NCBI RefSeq assembly: GCF_005217615.1
Contig: NZ_SZNK01000001.1
Location: forward strand, 5,876,501-5,940,500
Reading direction: 5' to 3'
DNA: 64,000 bases
From: Brevibacillus antibioticus
GTDB lineage: Bacteria; Bacillota; Bacilli; Brevibacillales; Brevibacillaceae
Each line of letters opens with the position of its first letter. Within the stretch, counting starts at the first letter, position 1. Shown here piece after piece: positions 23,938 to 33,322 of this stretch. The position numbers and the translations under genes were made by a program. The notes under the pieces are model-generated. The model saw only the letters and a program-made list of their open reading frames with translations. It had not been told where the DNA came from and ran no database searches.

Positions 23938-25038
23938 TTAGCTGACAGGCGTCCATTCATCTCGATGTATAACAGTACCGCTGTGTCGCGTTACGTTATC
24001 AGGGGAAAGAAAATCGCTTACCTGTGATGCAGTGAATCTGCTGATACCGCGGCCAATCAACGTCCCCTCACAGTAAACCTCGATAACCTCACCTTGCTCG
24101 AACATGCCGGATACATCGCGGACACCTGCCAAGAGCAAGCTCTTTCTGTTTTCCAAAATCGCTTCCGCTGCACCGCTATCAACCGTGATTTTTCCACGGG
24201 TAGGGGAGTGAAGCGCAATCCATTGCTTGCGGGTAGGAACACCGTTCGTTGCAGGCGCTTCTGGATGGTAGTTGACGTAGGTGCCATTCCCGTCGCCAGT
24301 AAGGACATCCTGCAAATCAATGGGATTCGCCAATTTTCCGATAAAACTCGGAATTCCTAATGATTGGGCGGTTTTTGCTGCGATCAGCTTGGAGCGCATA
24401 CCGCCTGTTCCCAGTTGGGAAGCTCCGCCTGCAAGTGCCTCGATTTCGTCCGTCACACTTTCGAGCCAGCCTATGTGTTTGGCATCAGCATGATAACGCG
24501 GGTCTTTGTCGTACAGGCCATTCGTATCAGTCAGGATCATATACAAATCAGCATGGATGAGACCAGCGACGAGTGCACCCAGCATATCATTGTCTCCGAA
24601 GGTCAATTCCGCTACGGATACCGTGTCGTTCTCATTGATGATTGGCAAAATGTTTTTATCTAAAAGCAGTGACAACGTGGAAAACGCGTGCTGATACCGT
24701 TCCTTGTGAGAAAAGTCACTGCGTGTGAGCAAGATTTGCGCCACGCTGAAGTTGTGGGCGCCGAACATTTGCGTATAGGTTTGCATCAACAGGCTTTGCC
24801 CGATGGCTGCCGCTGCTTGCTTGGCTGCCAAGGCCCGCGGTCGCTGCTGATAGCCGAGACTTTGATAGCCGCTGGCGACAGCTCCCGAGGAGACTAAGAC
24901 AACCTGATGACCCGCTTCGCGCAATTGGCTGATAGCGGAGACGAGCAGCGACATTTTCGCCGGATCAACACCGCCTGTAGCTGCTGCAATCGAACTGCTC
25001 CCCACCTTTACTACCAAACGCAATTTCCCCTTTTTCAT
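23938..25038 (-). CDS. proB: glutamate 5-kinase with PUA domain
   Basis: It phosphorylates glutamate in the first, feedback-controlled step of proline synthesis. The amino-acid kinase domain (about residues 1-250) has VVKVGSSSIA, VLVSSGAVASG and NENDTVSVAELTFGDND. A C-terminal PUA domain follows (GKITVDSGAAEAIL, GVRDVSGMFEQGEVIEVY). The frame is open further upstream, but that sequence is the T-box leader; ATG 25038 is the start, with AAGGGGG ten bases before. It is transcribed from the T-box promoter as proB-proA-proC. Confidence 0.95.
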   Translation of the reverse strand: MKKGKLRLVVKVGSSSIAAATGGVDPAKMSLLVSAISQLREAGHQVVLVSSGAVASGYQSLGYQQRPRALAAKQAAAAIGQSLLMQTYTQMFGAHNFSVAQILLTRSDFSHKERYQHAFSTLSLLLDKNILPIINENDTVSVAELTFGDNDMLGALVAGLIHADLYMILTDTNGLYDKDPRYHADAKHIGWLESVTDEIEALAGGASQLGTGGMRSKLIAAKTAQSLGIPSFIGKLANPIDLQDVLTGDGNGTYVNYHPEAPATNGVPTRKQWIALHSPTRGKITVDSGAAEAILENRKSLLLAGVRDVSGMFEQGEVIEVYCEGTLIGRGISRFTASQVSDFLSPDNVTRHSGTVIHRDEWTPVS

Positions 25039-25137
25039 GCACAAAACCCCCTTCTTGCATACAAAACGGTCATGACCGTTTTGTTGACCGCAAGCGGTCG
25101 CATCCACCTTTATGAAAAACGTCGAGACGTTTTTCAC

Positions 25138-25424
25138 AGAAAAAAGCCCTCTCGTCTCTTTGATAAGGACGAAAGGGCTTGAAAACCTCACGCGGTACCA
25201 CCTTATTTGACGTTTTGGACTGAAGGCATACTTCAGCCAAGAAACGCCCGGCTCTCTTTCTTTGATAACAGGTGAAAGAAACCTGTCCAGGTCTTCCCTG
25301 GATGCTCTGGGGTGGGTTCAAACCGATTCAAGGGCGAAACCTCTCAGCCGGTGGATTTCGCTCTCTGGACCTGAAGGGCGGTTTTACTATTCCCCGTCAT
25401 TGCCGCTCACTATGTGCTTATTAA
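25138..25424 (-). promoter_or_regulatory. T-box riboswitch leader of proBAC, probably proline-tRNA responsive
   Basis: The minus strand carries the T-box core AAGGTGGTACCGCGTGAGG, which pairs with the uncharged tRNA end. A terminator follows (AAGCCCTTTCGTC and GACGAGAGGGCTT with T6). A long 5' stem I region starts near GGGGAATAGTAAAACC. The genes downstream make proline, so tRNA-Pro is the expected ligand; the specifier codon could not be fixed by eye. Uncharged tRNA would favour read-through into proB. Confidence 0.92.
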
Positions 25425-25430
25425 TTCACT

Positions 25431-25460
25431 ATTATTCGCTGGGTCCGCAAGAAATGTCAA
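25431..25460 (-). promoter_or_regulatory. promoter of the proBAC T-box transcript
   Basis: On the minus strand TTGACA (25460-25455), 18 bases, then AATAAT (25436-25431). The transcript would start near 25424, giving a leader of nearly 290 bases before the T-box terminator ends. Confidence 0.7.
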
Positions 25461-25465
25461 GAGGC

Positions 25466-26083
25466 TTATTGAAATTGTTCATTCCCATAAGCACCCATCC
25501 GTGATTTGATTTCGAACCGTTTGGTCTTTTGATCGCGTACGAGTCGGTAGCGCAGCGTGCGGTCAGAAGCAAAGGAGGAATTGGTTACGTCTTCCACGGT
25601 CACACTGAGTTCTCCATTGCTTTTTTGAACAGTCGTGTTTCGTACCGAGATCAAAGTCGGATAGTCGACGCGGGGGATTGCTACGTATACTTTTTCCTTC
25701 ACCAGCTTAGTCGTCATGTGGTCGTACATGGCTTCTGCCAGTGGACGGCTCCAAAAACGACCGAAGTACCCCGTTATCTTGTCTTTACTGTCGAAGCGCT
25801 TAGGCAATTCCCGAAAGACGAGGCCATCCTCACTCACAGATTTGCCCTTCGCATTGTCCGCAGCAGCATAATATACATTTTCCAGCTGATGCTCGGCTTG
25901 CTGCAAAAAGAGGACGACATCCATTTTGTTATCGCCAAGCTTTTGAATGGCAGACTGCTTGGCAGGCTTACTCTGTGTTTTGGGCTTGTTTTTTGCCTGC
26001 TCCTGCTTTACTTGCGTCATGCATCCTGTGACGAGCAAAGAGAGAGCGAGAATAAACATCCAATTTTTCCAGTTAACTTTCAT
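25466..26083 (-). CDS. lipoprotein, possibly IseA-like D,L-endopeptidase inhibitor
   Basis: The signal peptide ends in the lipobox SLLVTGC, so the mature protein of about 185 residues is lipid-anchored outside the membrane. A Lys/Gln-rich linker (KQEQAKNKPKTQSKPAKQ) precedes a domain with QQAEHQLENVYYAAADNA, FDSKDKITGYFGRFW and a beta-rich end. That layout recalls IseA (YoeB), which restrains wall D,L-endopeptidases, but the match is by pattern only. ATG 26083 has GAGGTG five bases upstream. It ends just before the proBAC promoter; no close partner gene is seen. Confidence 0.6.
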   Translation of the reverse strand: MKVNWKNWMFILALSLLVTGCMTQVKQEQAKNKPKTQSKPAKQSAIQKLGDNKMDVVLFLQQAEHQLENVYYAAADNAKGKSVSEDGLVFRELPKRFDSKDKITGYFGRFWSRPLAEAMYDHMTTKLVKEKVYVAIPRVDYPTLISVRNTTVQKSNGELSVTVEDVTNSSFASDRTLRYRLVRDQKTKRFEIKSRMGAYGNEQFQ

Positions 26084-26240
26084 GGCGCACCTCACTTGGG
26101 ATGGGAGCAGTCGTTTAACGTTAGCGTGTGTGTCAAAAAAGACAAATAGCCCAGTAAAAATATGGATAGGGGTTGTCTGTCTCTCGGATTATGTCTATCA
26201 TGGAGAGAGTTAGACAGATCGAACGATAGAGGTGGAATAT

Positions 26241-26657
26241 ATGTTTGGGTTTGGCAAAAAAGCGAAAAAACCGGACGGTATTGATGTGTTGATTATCAAA
26301 ACCGAGGAAGCGAAAAATCGCAACTTTTATCAGGTTGCTTTTCCGAGCGTGGTAGCGAATGATATTTTGTCCATGTTGCAAAAGTTGGAGAAATCAAAAA
26401 TGAACAAGCCAGAGTTCCTGGGAGAAATCGGTGCTTTCCGAATCGTGACCCACTTGGAAGCCTTGACTGGTTTTGAAATTTTGGATGACGCGGATGCGGA
26501 GGCACAGCCTGTACAGATTCAAGATTTTGCCAACATTCTTTTGCGTCGTTTGGAAGCGTTGGAAGAAAGTGGCAAATTCGACGGAAACGAAGATTTAGCA
26601 TTCATCATGGGCGAATTGACTATGCTGCGTGATGGAAGCTTTGTACCACAAAACTAA
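26241..26657 (+). CDS. conserved hypothetical protein, 138 aa
   Basis: The start at ATG 26241 is fixed by AGAGGTGG seven bases upstream. The N-terminus is basic (FGFGKKAKKPD), then alternating strands and helices (GIDVLIIKTEEAKNRNF, FPSVVANDILSMLQKLE). The C-terminal half is acidic and helical (DFANILLRRLEALEESGKF). It is soluble, with no cysteines or catalytic motif. It is a single-gene unit with its own terminator. No family is recognised. Confidence 0.65.
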   Translation: MFGFGKKAKKPDGIDVLIIKTEEAKNRNFYQVAFPSVVANDILSMLQKLEKSKMNKPEFLGEIGAFRIVTHLEALTGFEILDDADAEAQPVQIQDFANILLRRLEALEESGKFDGNEDLAFIMGELTMLRDGSFVPQN

Positions 26658-26663
26658 TCTTGA

Positions 26664-26699
26664 GAGCCGTTGGGATAACCGATGGCTTTTTTTCTTTTC
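26664..26699 (+). terminator. terminator of the 26241 gene
   Basis: AGCCGTTGG and CCGATGGCT pair imperfectly around ATAA, followed by TTTTTTTCTTTT. Confidence 0.7.
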
Positions 26700-26790
26700 C
26701 CGGAACTTTTCGTTGAATCACTCGTAGTAATTGGAGTGGAAGTGGATTGGAAAAAATGTTGGAAACGGCGGGGAGAGGGGAGAAGCAGCG

Positions 26791-27516
26791 GTGATAGAAC
26801 TGGTCAATGTGATGAAAAGCTACAACGGCACCATAAAAGCAGTTGATCAAATGAATCTCACAGTGCCCAAAGGCGAAATTTTTGGCTTCCTGGGCCCAAA
26901 TGGAGCTGGCAAGACAACCACGATCAAAATGGTCACAGGTATCATACGTCCGGATCAAGGTGAGATCACGATCAATGGGAAAAATATTCGATCCGAAGCA
27001 CTCGAAGCAAAACGTCAATTCGGTTATGTACCGGATAGCCCTGATCTTTTTTTGCGCCTGAAAGGTTTGGAGTATGTCAGCTTCATGGCAGATATTTACG
27101 AGGTGCCCCAAGAGGTACGAGGAAAAAGAATTTTACAGTTGGCGGATCGCTTTGACATGAAGAACGCGTTGGGGGATCCGATTCAGAGCTATTCGCATGG
27201 CATGCGTCAAAAAATCATGATCATGGGTGCGCTCATCCATCAGCCTGAGGTGTGGATTCTCGATGAGCCTTTGACAGGACTCGATCCCAAGTCATCCTTT
27301 ACGTTAAAAGAAATGATGCGTGAACATGCGGATAGCGGTCGAAGCGTATTCTTTTCGACACATGTACTGGAGGTTGCGGAGAAGCTGTGTGATCGAGTCG
27401 GGATCATCAACAAAGGGAAAATCTTGTTCTGTGGAACCTTTATTGAGCTGCGCGAGCGTTATCAGTCAGACGTATCGCTGGAAAGCTTGTTCCTGGAGTT
27501 GACCAAGCATGAATAA
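26791..27516 (+). CDS. ABC transporter ATP-binding protein
   Basis: It has complete ABC ATPase motifs: Walker A GFLGPNGAGKTTTIKM, Q-loop FGYVPDSPDLFLR, signature SYSHGMRQKIMIMGAL, Walker B VWILDEPLTGLDPK and the H-loop STHVLE. The signature is SHGMR rather than the usual LSGGQ, as in the NatA/EcsA group of export ATPases. GTG 26791 has GGGGAGA upstream. The stop overlaps the next gene, a large permease, by eight bases, so the pair forms one exporter. The substrate is unknown. Confidence 0.88.
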   Translation: MIELVNVMKSYNGTIKAVDQMNLTVPKGEIFGFLGPNGAGKTTTIKMVTGIIRPDQGEITINGKNIRSEALEAKRQFGYVPDSPDLFLRLKGLEYVSFMADIYEVPQEVRGKRILQLADRFDMKNALGDPIQSYSHGMRQKIMIMGALIHQPEVWILDEPLTGLDPKSSFTLKEMMREHADSGRSVFFSTHVLEVAEKLCDRVGIINKGKILFCGTFIELRERYQSDVSLESLFLELTKHE

Positions 27517-29176
27517 AGTGCTGATTTTGACGAAGATGATGATGAAAAACGCGGAGCCAGCCTGGAGAGTGGAAAAAGGGAGTGGCTGGAAGACCGCTCT
27601 GTTGCTTATTGTCATTGCACTAGGCGTTCTTCCCATGATTGCTTCGGCTGTCATGTTGACTTCTGAGTTGTATGACGGATTGGCGCTGATCGGACAGCAA
27701 GGGGCATTACTCGGACTTGGCGTAGCGCTGTCTTCTCTCGCCATCTTTTTGTTCGGGATTTTGTATGTCTCGAATGTTTTCTATTATTCAAAGGATGTCG
27801 AGCATTTGTTGCCGATGCCGCTTGCTCCAGGGCATATTCTCGGAGCCAAATTTACTCTTGCACTCGTGTATGAATATTATACAGCGCTAGTTTTCCTGGG
27901 GCCGCTGTTCATTACGTACGGCGTGAAAAGTGGCGCAGGGATGATGTATTATCTGCTCGCGATCCTTGTTTTTCTGGTTGTTCCTGTTTTGCCGCTTGTA
28001 CTGGCTGCTCTTGTCGTAATGCTGTTCATGCGTTTTACGAACGTCAAAAAATACAAGGAGCGCTTCCGTATCATCGGAGGACTGATCGGGATTGGAATTG
28101 TCGTTGGTTTTCAAGCACTGTTCCAACGTCAGTCTAGCGGAAGTGAATTTGGCATGGAGCAGTTTCAGCAAATGCTGGCGGCTGAAAATAATGGGCTGTT
28201 GGGTCTTGTCACCCAGCTGTTCCCTTCAAGCAATCTGGCTGCCCTTGCTTTGGTAGACAGCGGTACATGGGCGTCCCTCGGTTATCTGGTTGCTTTCATT
28301 CTCGTAGGGATTACAGGTATAGCTGCTTTTCTCTACGCCGGAACGTATCTCTACTTTTCGGGCGTGATGGGTATGAGTGAGTCAGTCGCCACAAGAAAAG
28401 AAGTCGTCGATACTGCCTTTGCCAAGCTTGTTCAAAAACGTCCGGCAATGCTGGCCTACGCACTCAAGGAATGGAGAATGCTGTGGAGGACGCCTGCGTT
28501 TTTGATGAACTGTATGTTGTCCAGTATTTTGCTTCCGATACTCGGTTTGATCCCTTTGCTTAGCCGTCAAGACAGCGGGGAAATAATTGCGTCTATTCAA
28601 ATTCTCATGCAACCGGGATCGGTAGTAGGTGGTAGCTTGGCGATTGCCTTCGCTGCGTTTCTACTCATGAGTGCCATGAATAGCACCTCCGTAACCGCCA
28701 TATCCAGAGAGGGACAGGGATTCTTTACGAACAAGTTATATCCCATGCCTTATCGCCACATTCTGTTGGCAAAACTATTCCCAGGGCTGGTACTGAGTGC
28801 GGTGAGCATGCTGCTCCTTCTTGCTGAGGCCGTATGGTTTTTACAGCTTTCCCCAGCCTTTATCATACTTGCCATCGGGAGTGGAATTCCGGGGCTGATT
28901 TTTATCAACCTGGTCGGAATCCTGGTGGATTTGCAGTTGCCTAAGCTGCGCTGGAGTTCGGAACAGGAGGCTCTCAAGCAAAATCTCAATCCCCTCTTCC
29001 CGCTGGTTATAGGTCTTATGGCAGGAGGTCTAGTCGTTCTCGCCAGTTTTTCACTGGGGACATCCTTGCTAGGGACCGCTCTTGGGATTATGGTCCTGTT
29101 CACTCTCATCAACATTTTCTTATATCGGCTGCTTGTGACCAAGGGACCAGACTGGTTAGAGCAGATTGAAGGATAG
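27509..29176 (+). CDS. ABC transporter permease, 555 aa
   Basis: A large membrane protein with about twelve to fourteen hydrophobic segments in two similar halves. Examples are ALLLIVIALGVLPMIASAVM, LLAILVFLVVPVLPLVLAAL and LLGTALGIMVLFTLINIFL. The short motif KDVEHLLPMPLAPGHILGAK is typical of the putative exporter permeases annotated as YhaP- or EcsB-like in Bacillales. A repeat of that logic, GFFTNKLYPMPYRHILLAK, is in the second half. It works with the ATPase encoded immediately upstream, with translational overlap. The substrate is unknown. Confidence 0.8.
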   Translation: MNKVLILTKMMMKNAEPAWRVEKGSGWKTALLLIVIALGVLPMIASAVMLTSELYDGLALIGQQGALLGLGVALSSLAIFLFGILYVSNVFYYSKDVEHLLPMPLAPGHILGAKFTLALVYEYYTALVFLGPLFITYGVKSGAGMMYYLLAILVFLVVPVLPLVLAALVVMLFMRFTNVKKYKERFRIIGGLIGIGIVVGFQALFQRQSSGSEFGMEQFQQMLAAENNGLLGLVTQLFPSSNLAALALVDSGTWASLGYLVAFILVGITGIAAFLYAGTYLYFSGVMGMSESVATRKEVVDTAFAKLVQKRPAMLAYALKEWRMLWRTPAFLMNCMLSSILLPILGLIPLLSRQDSGEIIASIQILMQPGSVVGGSLAIAFAAFLLMSAMNSTSVTAISREGQGFFTNKLYPMPYRHILLAKLFPGLVLSAVSMLLLLAEAVWFLQLSPAFIILAIGSGIPGLIFINLVGILVDLQLPKLRWSSEQEALKQNLNPLFPLVIGLMAGGLVVLASFSLGTSLLGTALGIMVLFTLINIFLYRLLVTKGPDWLEQIEG

Positions 29177-29204
29177 TCAGTGCATAGAGAAAAGGGATAT
29201 AATT

Positions 29205-29235
29205 GGGCCGCGAATACAAAGTGCGGCTCTTTTTC
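29205..29235 (+). terminator. terminator of the ABC exporter pair
   Basis: GGGCCGC and GCGGCTC pair around about ten bases and are followed by TTTTT. The rest of the gap up to 29405 shows no further structure beyond the ribosome binding site of the next gene. Confidence 0.7.
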
Positions 29236-29405
29236 ATTTGTTTTGAAAAAGTATAACAAAGTTCCGTTTTCATCCCGATACAAGAAAGGGAGAGATCAGA
29301 CCCAGGAAAATAGACCAATATGGCAGGAATGGATGCTACTGGGGGAGAATTCCAAAAAGAGGGAGTAAGGTTGCGATCATGGAAAGAAAGGAGTTATTGT
29401 AAGTC

Positions 29406-30524
29406 ATGGTAAAGCATGTTGTTGCTATCGTTTTTCTCTTGGCACTGCTAGTGGTGCAAAGCGTTTTTTCAGGGAGTGCGGCTGCGGCTGGCATGTATAC
29501 GGACATAGAGGGACATTGGGCACGTGAGCAAATCGACGAAATGGCCGATCTGGGCATCGTAAAGAGGATAGGATATCAGCCTTTTTACCCAAACAAGCCA
29601 GTTACTCGAGGCGAAGCTTTGGCTATGCTGAATCGCGTATTTGAGACCATATATGGACCGATAGAAAAGCCAGTACGCAAGCCAAACCTGGATCAACGCT
29701 ATCTACTCCGGGGGGAAGTAGATCAACTGCTGAGCAATCTAAAGACCATGATGAGAATCGAAACGGACGATCTGGGCGGGTTTGATCCAGGAGACCGGAT
29801 GTTGTACTATCTATATTTGGCTGAAACCGGGCACCTGATGAAAAAGCAAGAGAAGGAAAATCCGGACTGGTGGATGTCCAGTGCCGGGATGCAGTGGCCA
29901 TTGACGAGAGAAGAGGCCAGCTTGATCTTGTTTCATGTGCTAGCACCACAAAAATTCCGTACAGCCAATATTGAACCACAAGATACAGTCTCTTTCTTTA
30001 ACGGCTATTATAGATGGAAGCGCGACCGATTCTATCGGGATACATATTCACCGTACCCACTGGCGATCCGGGAATTCAATCTGTTTCTCACGGACAAGAC
30101 CTTTTCTCCGAACAAGATCCTGACGCGTGCAGAATACGTTGTTGTAATGGATCGACTGATTGATTATTATCGGATGGATGCAGCTTCGCAGTTCCGTGGT
30201 TCACTTGCGAATCAGCAGCACATCGCACAGGTGTACTTACGAGCAGCGAATTTGGCGTACGAAACAAAAAATCAGAAGCAGCTGTCGGCGCTCTTTACAG
30301 ACGATGCGCTCAAAAGCATGGCAAAGCTGGAGCAAGTGCCCGCCTACAACGGATCGGTAAAAGTATCGGTCAAGGCAGACGAAAGCAATCCGAAAATCCG
30401 CTGGGTGATTGCTCATTATCTAGACCCGAAAAACGGAGACTTCCAGATTGAATATCGATTGGAAGAAGACGCGTCCAACGCTTACGGACGCAAGATCACC
30501 TCGCTGATTTACTCACAAAAATAG
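29406..30524 (+). CDS. secreted protein with S-layer homology (SLH) domain
   Basis: The signal peptide is VKHVVAIVFLLALLVVQSVF, with cleavage after GSAAAA. One clear SLH domain follows at about residues 30-80 (MYTDIEGHWAREQIDEMADL, YPNKPVTRGEALAMLNRVF). Two more degenerate SLH-like units follow around TREEASLILFHVL and PNKILTRAEYVVVMDRL. The C-terminal 110 residues form a separate NTF2-like alpha/beta domain (AYETKNQKQLSALFTDDAL). SLH domains bind pyruvylated secondary wall polymer, so the protein should sit at the cell surface, as in Brevibacillus. It is a single gene with no adjacent S-layer operon. Confidence 0.85.
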   Translation: MVKHVVAIVFLLALLVVQSVFSGSAAAAGMYTDIEGHWAREQIDEMADLGIVKRIGYQPFYPNKPVTRGEALAMLNRVFETIYGPIEKPVRKPNLDQRYLLRGEVDQLLSNLKTMMRIETDDLGGFDPGDRMLYYLYLAETGHLMKKQEKENPDWWMSSAGMQWPLTREEASLILFHVLAPQKFRTANIEPQDTVSFFNGYYRWKRDRFYRDTYSPYPLAIREFNLFLTDKTFSPNKILTRAEYVVVMDRLIDYYRMDAASQFRGSLANQQHIAQVYLRAANLAYETKNQKQLSALFTDDALKSMAKLEQVPAYNGSVKVSVKADESNPKIRWVIAHYLDPKNGDFQIEYRLEEDASNAYGRKITSLIYSQK

Positions 30525-30719
30525 CACAGGAAAAGGGGCACTAGACAATCGAGTGTCTCTTTTCTTTCCTTTCCTACAAAGAAGCGATAAGTGACGATTG
30601 CAACTGACAGAATTTTCGATTACAATAAAAACTGAACGGTGATTCAGTTGGTGGGAGCGTAACATCTCCGGGCATGTAAGACAGCCAAAACGTGGGATGT
30701 CATTTTTTAACCCACATAC

Positions 30720-30737
30720 TGAATGAGCATTCATTCA
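30720..30737. promoter_or_regulatory. FadR box upstream of fadNAE
   Basis: TGAATGAGCATTCATTCA is a perfect palindrome matching the Bacillus FadR (TetR-family) operator. It lies about 160 bases before fadN. A weaker related palindrome, CTGAACGGTGATTCAG, lies near 30630, and TGAATATTAGGTATTCA near 30812. FadR releases DNA when long-chain acyl-CoA binds. The rest of the 365-base gap holds a weak terminator-like stem after the SLH gene and no gene. Confidence 0.85.
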
Positions 30738-30895
30738 ATACAAGACATGTGCTGGTGTACACAGGAATATCTATAGAGAAAGTAGAAGTTTTAAAAATGT
30801 ACTTCTAGTCTGAATATTAGGTATTCACTGTTGCGAGGCCATTCTTTTTGACCATGAAAAAGCCATGATTAGGTTTTTAAAAGGAGGATTTGGAG

Positions 30896-33304
30896 ATGGA
30901 ACGCAAAATTCGAAAGGCGGCAGTTCTCGGTTCGGGCGTCATGGGCGCCGGTATCGCAGCACATTTAGCCAACGTCGGTATTCCCACTTATTTACTGGAC
31001 ATCGTGCCGCGTGAATTGACAGCAGATGAGAGTAAAAAAGGACTTACTTTGTCTGATAGCGTGGTGAAAAACCGGATTGCACAAGCAGGCCGTGACCGAC
31101 TTTTGAAGGAGAAGCCGGCGCCGCTCTACGATAAAAAGAACATCGACCTGATTACAGTTGGTAACTTCGAAGACCATCTTTCTTGCTTGAGCGAGGTCGA
31201 TTGGATTATTGAGGTAGTTGTCGAGAACATCGAGGTGAAGAAAAGCGTCTTCGCTATGGTAGAAGCGCATCGCAAGCCAGGAACCATCGTGTCTTCCAAT
31301 ACGTCCGGTGTTTCTATCAACGAAATGGCAGAGGGACGCTCTGATGACTTCCGCAGGCATTTCCTCGGCACGCACTTTTTTAACCCACCGCGCTACTTGA
31401 AACTGTTGGAGCTGATCCCAGGTCTTGATACAGACCCGCAAGTCATCTCTTTTATGAAGCATTTTGGTGAGCATGTGCTCGGAAAAGGAATGGTCGTTTG
31501 TAAGGATACGCCTAACTTCATTGCCAATCGCATCGGTACATATGGATTGCAGGTGTCGATCCACGAAATGGTGCGACTGGGGCTTGGGGTAGATGAGGTA
31601 GATGCGTTGACAGGACCGGTCATCGGCCGTCCGAAGAGCGCTACGTTCCGCACACTCGATGTCGTCGGACTGGACACGTACGTGCATGTGGCGGGTAACG
31701 TCAGGAACAAAAGCACGGATGAGCAGGAGCGCTCGGTGTTTGAAGTGCCGGAGTTCGTTCTGCAAATGGTGGAGAAAAGATGGATCGGGCAAAAAGCTGG
31801 TCAAGGCTTTTTCAAGCAGGTGAAGACGGAGAAAGGCAAAGAGATTATGGCCTTGTCGGTTGACACGCTGGAATACCGTCCAAGTGTGAGGCCAAAGTTC
31901 CCTTCCCTCGAAACAGCCAAAACAGCCAAGACTTTACCTGAGAAGTTGAGAGCGCTCGCTTACGGCAAGGACAAGGGCAGTGAGTTTGTCTGGAGTGTCT
32001 TCAAAAAGGTATTGCTGTACTCTGCGGAAAAGGCTCATGAGATCGCAGACGATATCGTCTCTGTAGATCAGGCTATGAAGTGGGGCTTCGGCTGGGAGAT
32101 GGGACCATTCGAAACATGGGATGCCATCGGTCTCGAAAAGTCAGTGGCAAGAATGCGTGAGGAAAAGGAGAAGATTCCGGCACTCGTTGAGGAGCTGCTC
32201 GCAAGCGGGAAAACCTCCTTCTATCAACAAGAGCAAGGAAAGCGCAGCGTGTTTTCCATCGGAGGCACCTACAAGGACGTCGAAGAGAGCAAAGAAAACA
32301 TCAACTTGGCAGCACTTAAGGAACAAGGCAAGCTGATCAAGAAAAATGCGGGTGCCGCCTTGATCGATTTGGGCGATGGAGTAGCATGTCTGGAATTCAC
32401 CTCTCCGCACAATGCACTTGGGATGGATGTCTTGCATATGGCAAGTCAGGCCGCAGAGGAAGTGCAGAAGAACTTCGCTGGCTTGGTTATCGGTAATCAA
32501 GGCAAAAATTTCTGCGTCGGGATGAATCTCGCAATGGCGTTGATGGAAGCACAGGATGAGAACTGGCTGGAGCTCGACATGCTCGTCTCGAATTTCCACA
32601 AAACAGCACGAGCACTGCGCTACATGCATCGTCCAGTCGTCGCAGCACCGTTTGGGATGACGCTGGGCGGCGGCGTCGAGGTAGCCTATCTGGCGGATCG
32701 TGTACAGGTATCGGCAGAGACATACCTTGGACTGGTAGAGGTAGGAGTAGGACTTCTGCCTGGTGGCGGAGGAACGAAGGAGATGCTGTTTAGAGCAATG
32801 GAAAACGTTCCAGAGGGAGGCAGCGTCCCAGTTGATCCGTTCCCGTTCGTGGCGAAGGCGTTTGAAGCTATTGCCATGGCAAAGGTATCTACAAGTGGGC
32901 AGGAAGCCATCAATCTGGGGTACCTGCGACCGACTGATCGCATCAGCGTGAATGCCGATCATTTGTTATACGATGCGAAGCAGCTGGTGCTCACGATGGA
33001 TAAAGAGGGCTACACGCCGCCAGCGCCACGCAAAATTCGCGTCATCGGCGAAACGGGTTATGCGAACCTACGCCAAAATATTTATGCGATGAAGAAGAGT
33101 GGATATATTTCCGAGCATGATGAGCTGATCGCAAGCAAAGTTGCCTATGTCATGTCCGGTGGTAACGTGCCAGCGGGTACAGAAGTGACAGAGAGCTACA
33201 TTCTGGAGCTGGAAAAGCAAGCGTTCCTCGAACTGATCAAGACGCCGAAAAGCCAGCAACGGATGCAGCACATGCTGACCAAAAACAAGCCTTTGCGTAA
33301 CTAG
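30896..33304 (+). CDS. fadN: 3-hydroxyacyl-CoA dehydrogenase/enoyl-CoA hydratase
   Basis: A two-function beta-oxidation protein of about 802 residues. The N-terminal dehydrogenase has the NAD motif AVLGSGVMGAGIAAHLANV, the GTHFFNPPRYLKLLE active region and a second HAD helical domain. The C-terminal crotonase domain (from about residue 490) has VACLEFTSPHNALGMDV, QGKNFCVGMNLA and MTLGGGVEVAYLADR. The domain order is that of B. subtilis FadN (dehydrogenase first), the reverse of E. coli FadB. ATG 30896 has AAGGAGG nine bases upstream. It is the first gene of fadNAE. Confidence 0.94.
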   Translation: MERKIRKAAVLGSGVMGAGIAAHLANVGIPTYLLDIVPRELTADESKKGLTLSDSVVKNRIAQAGRDRLLKEKPAPLYDKKNIDLITVGNFEDHLSCLSEVDWIIEVVVENIEVKKSVFAMVEAHRKPGTIVSSNTSGVSINEMAEGRSDDFRRHFLGTHFFNPPRYLKLLELIPGLDTDPQVISFMKHFGEHVLGKGMVVCKDTPNFIANRIGTYGLQVSIHEMVRLGLGVDEVDALTGPVIGRPKSATFRTLDVVGLDTYVHVAGNVRNKSTDEQERSVFEVPEFVLQMVEKRWIGQKAGQGFFKQVKTEKGKEIMALSVDTLEYRPSVRPKFPSLETAKTAKTLPEKLRALAYGKDKGSEFVWSVFKKVLLYSAEKAHEIADDIVSVDQAMKWGFGWEMGPFETWDAIGLEKSVARMREEKEKIPALVEELLASGKTSFYQQEQGKRSVFSIGGTYKDVEESKENINLAALKEQGKLIKKNAGAALIDLGDGVACLEFTSPHNALGMDVLHMASQAAEEVQKNFAGLVIGNQGKNFCVGMNLAMALMEAQDENWLELDMLVSNFHKTARALRYMHRPVVAAPFGMTLGGGVEVAYLADRVQVSAETYLGLVEVGVGLLPGGGGTKEMLFRAMENVPEGGSVPVDPFPFVAKAFEAIAMAKVSTSGQEAINLGYLRPTDRISVNADHLLYDAKQLVLTMDKEGYTPPAPRKIRVIGETGYANLRQNIYAMKKSGYISEHDELIASKVAYVMSGGNVPAGTEVTESYILELEKQAFLELIKTPKSQQRMQHMLTKNKPLRN

Positions 33305-33322
33305 GGAGAGGGAGGGATAACG

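Noticed and set aside
25138-25191. Upstream extension of proB to a start near 25191
   Set aside because: This stretch is the T-box terminator region; the kinase N-terminus and binding site fix the start at 25038.
30992-31804. Long antisense open frame inside fadN
   Set aside because: It has Cys/His-rich, non-protein-like text and no binding site, and it lies wholly opposite a certain gene; similar shadows occur opposite fadA, proA and mtnA.
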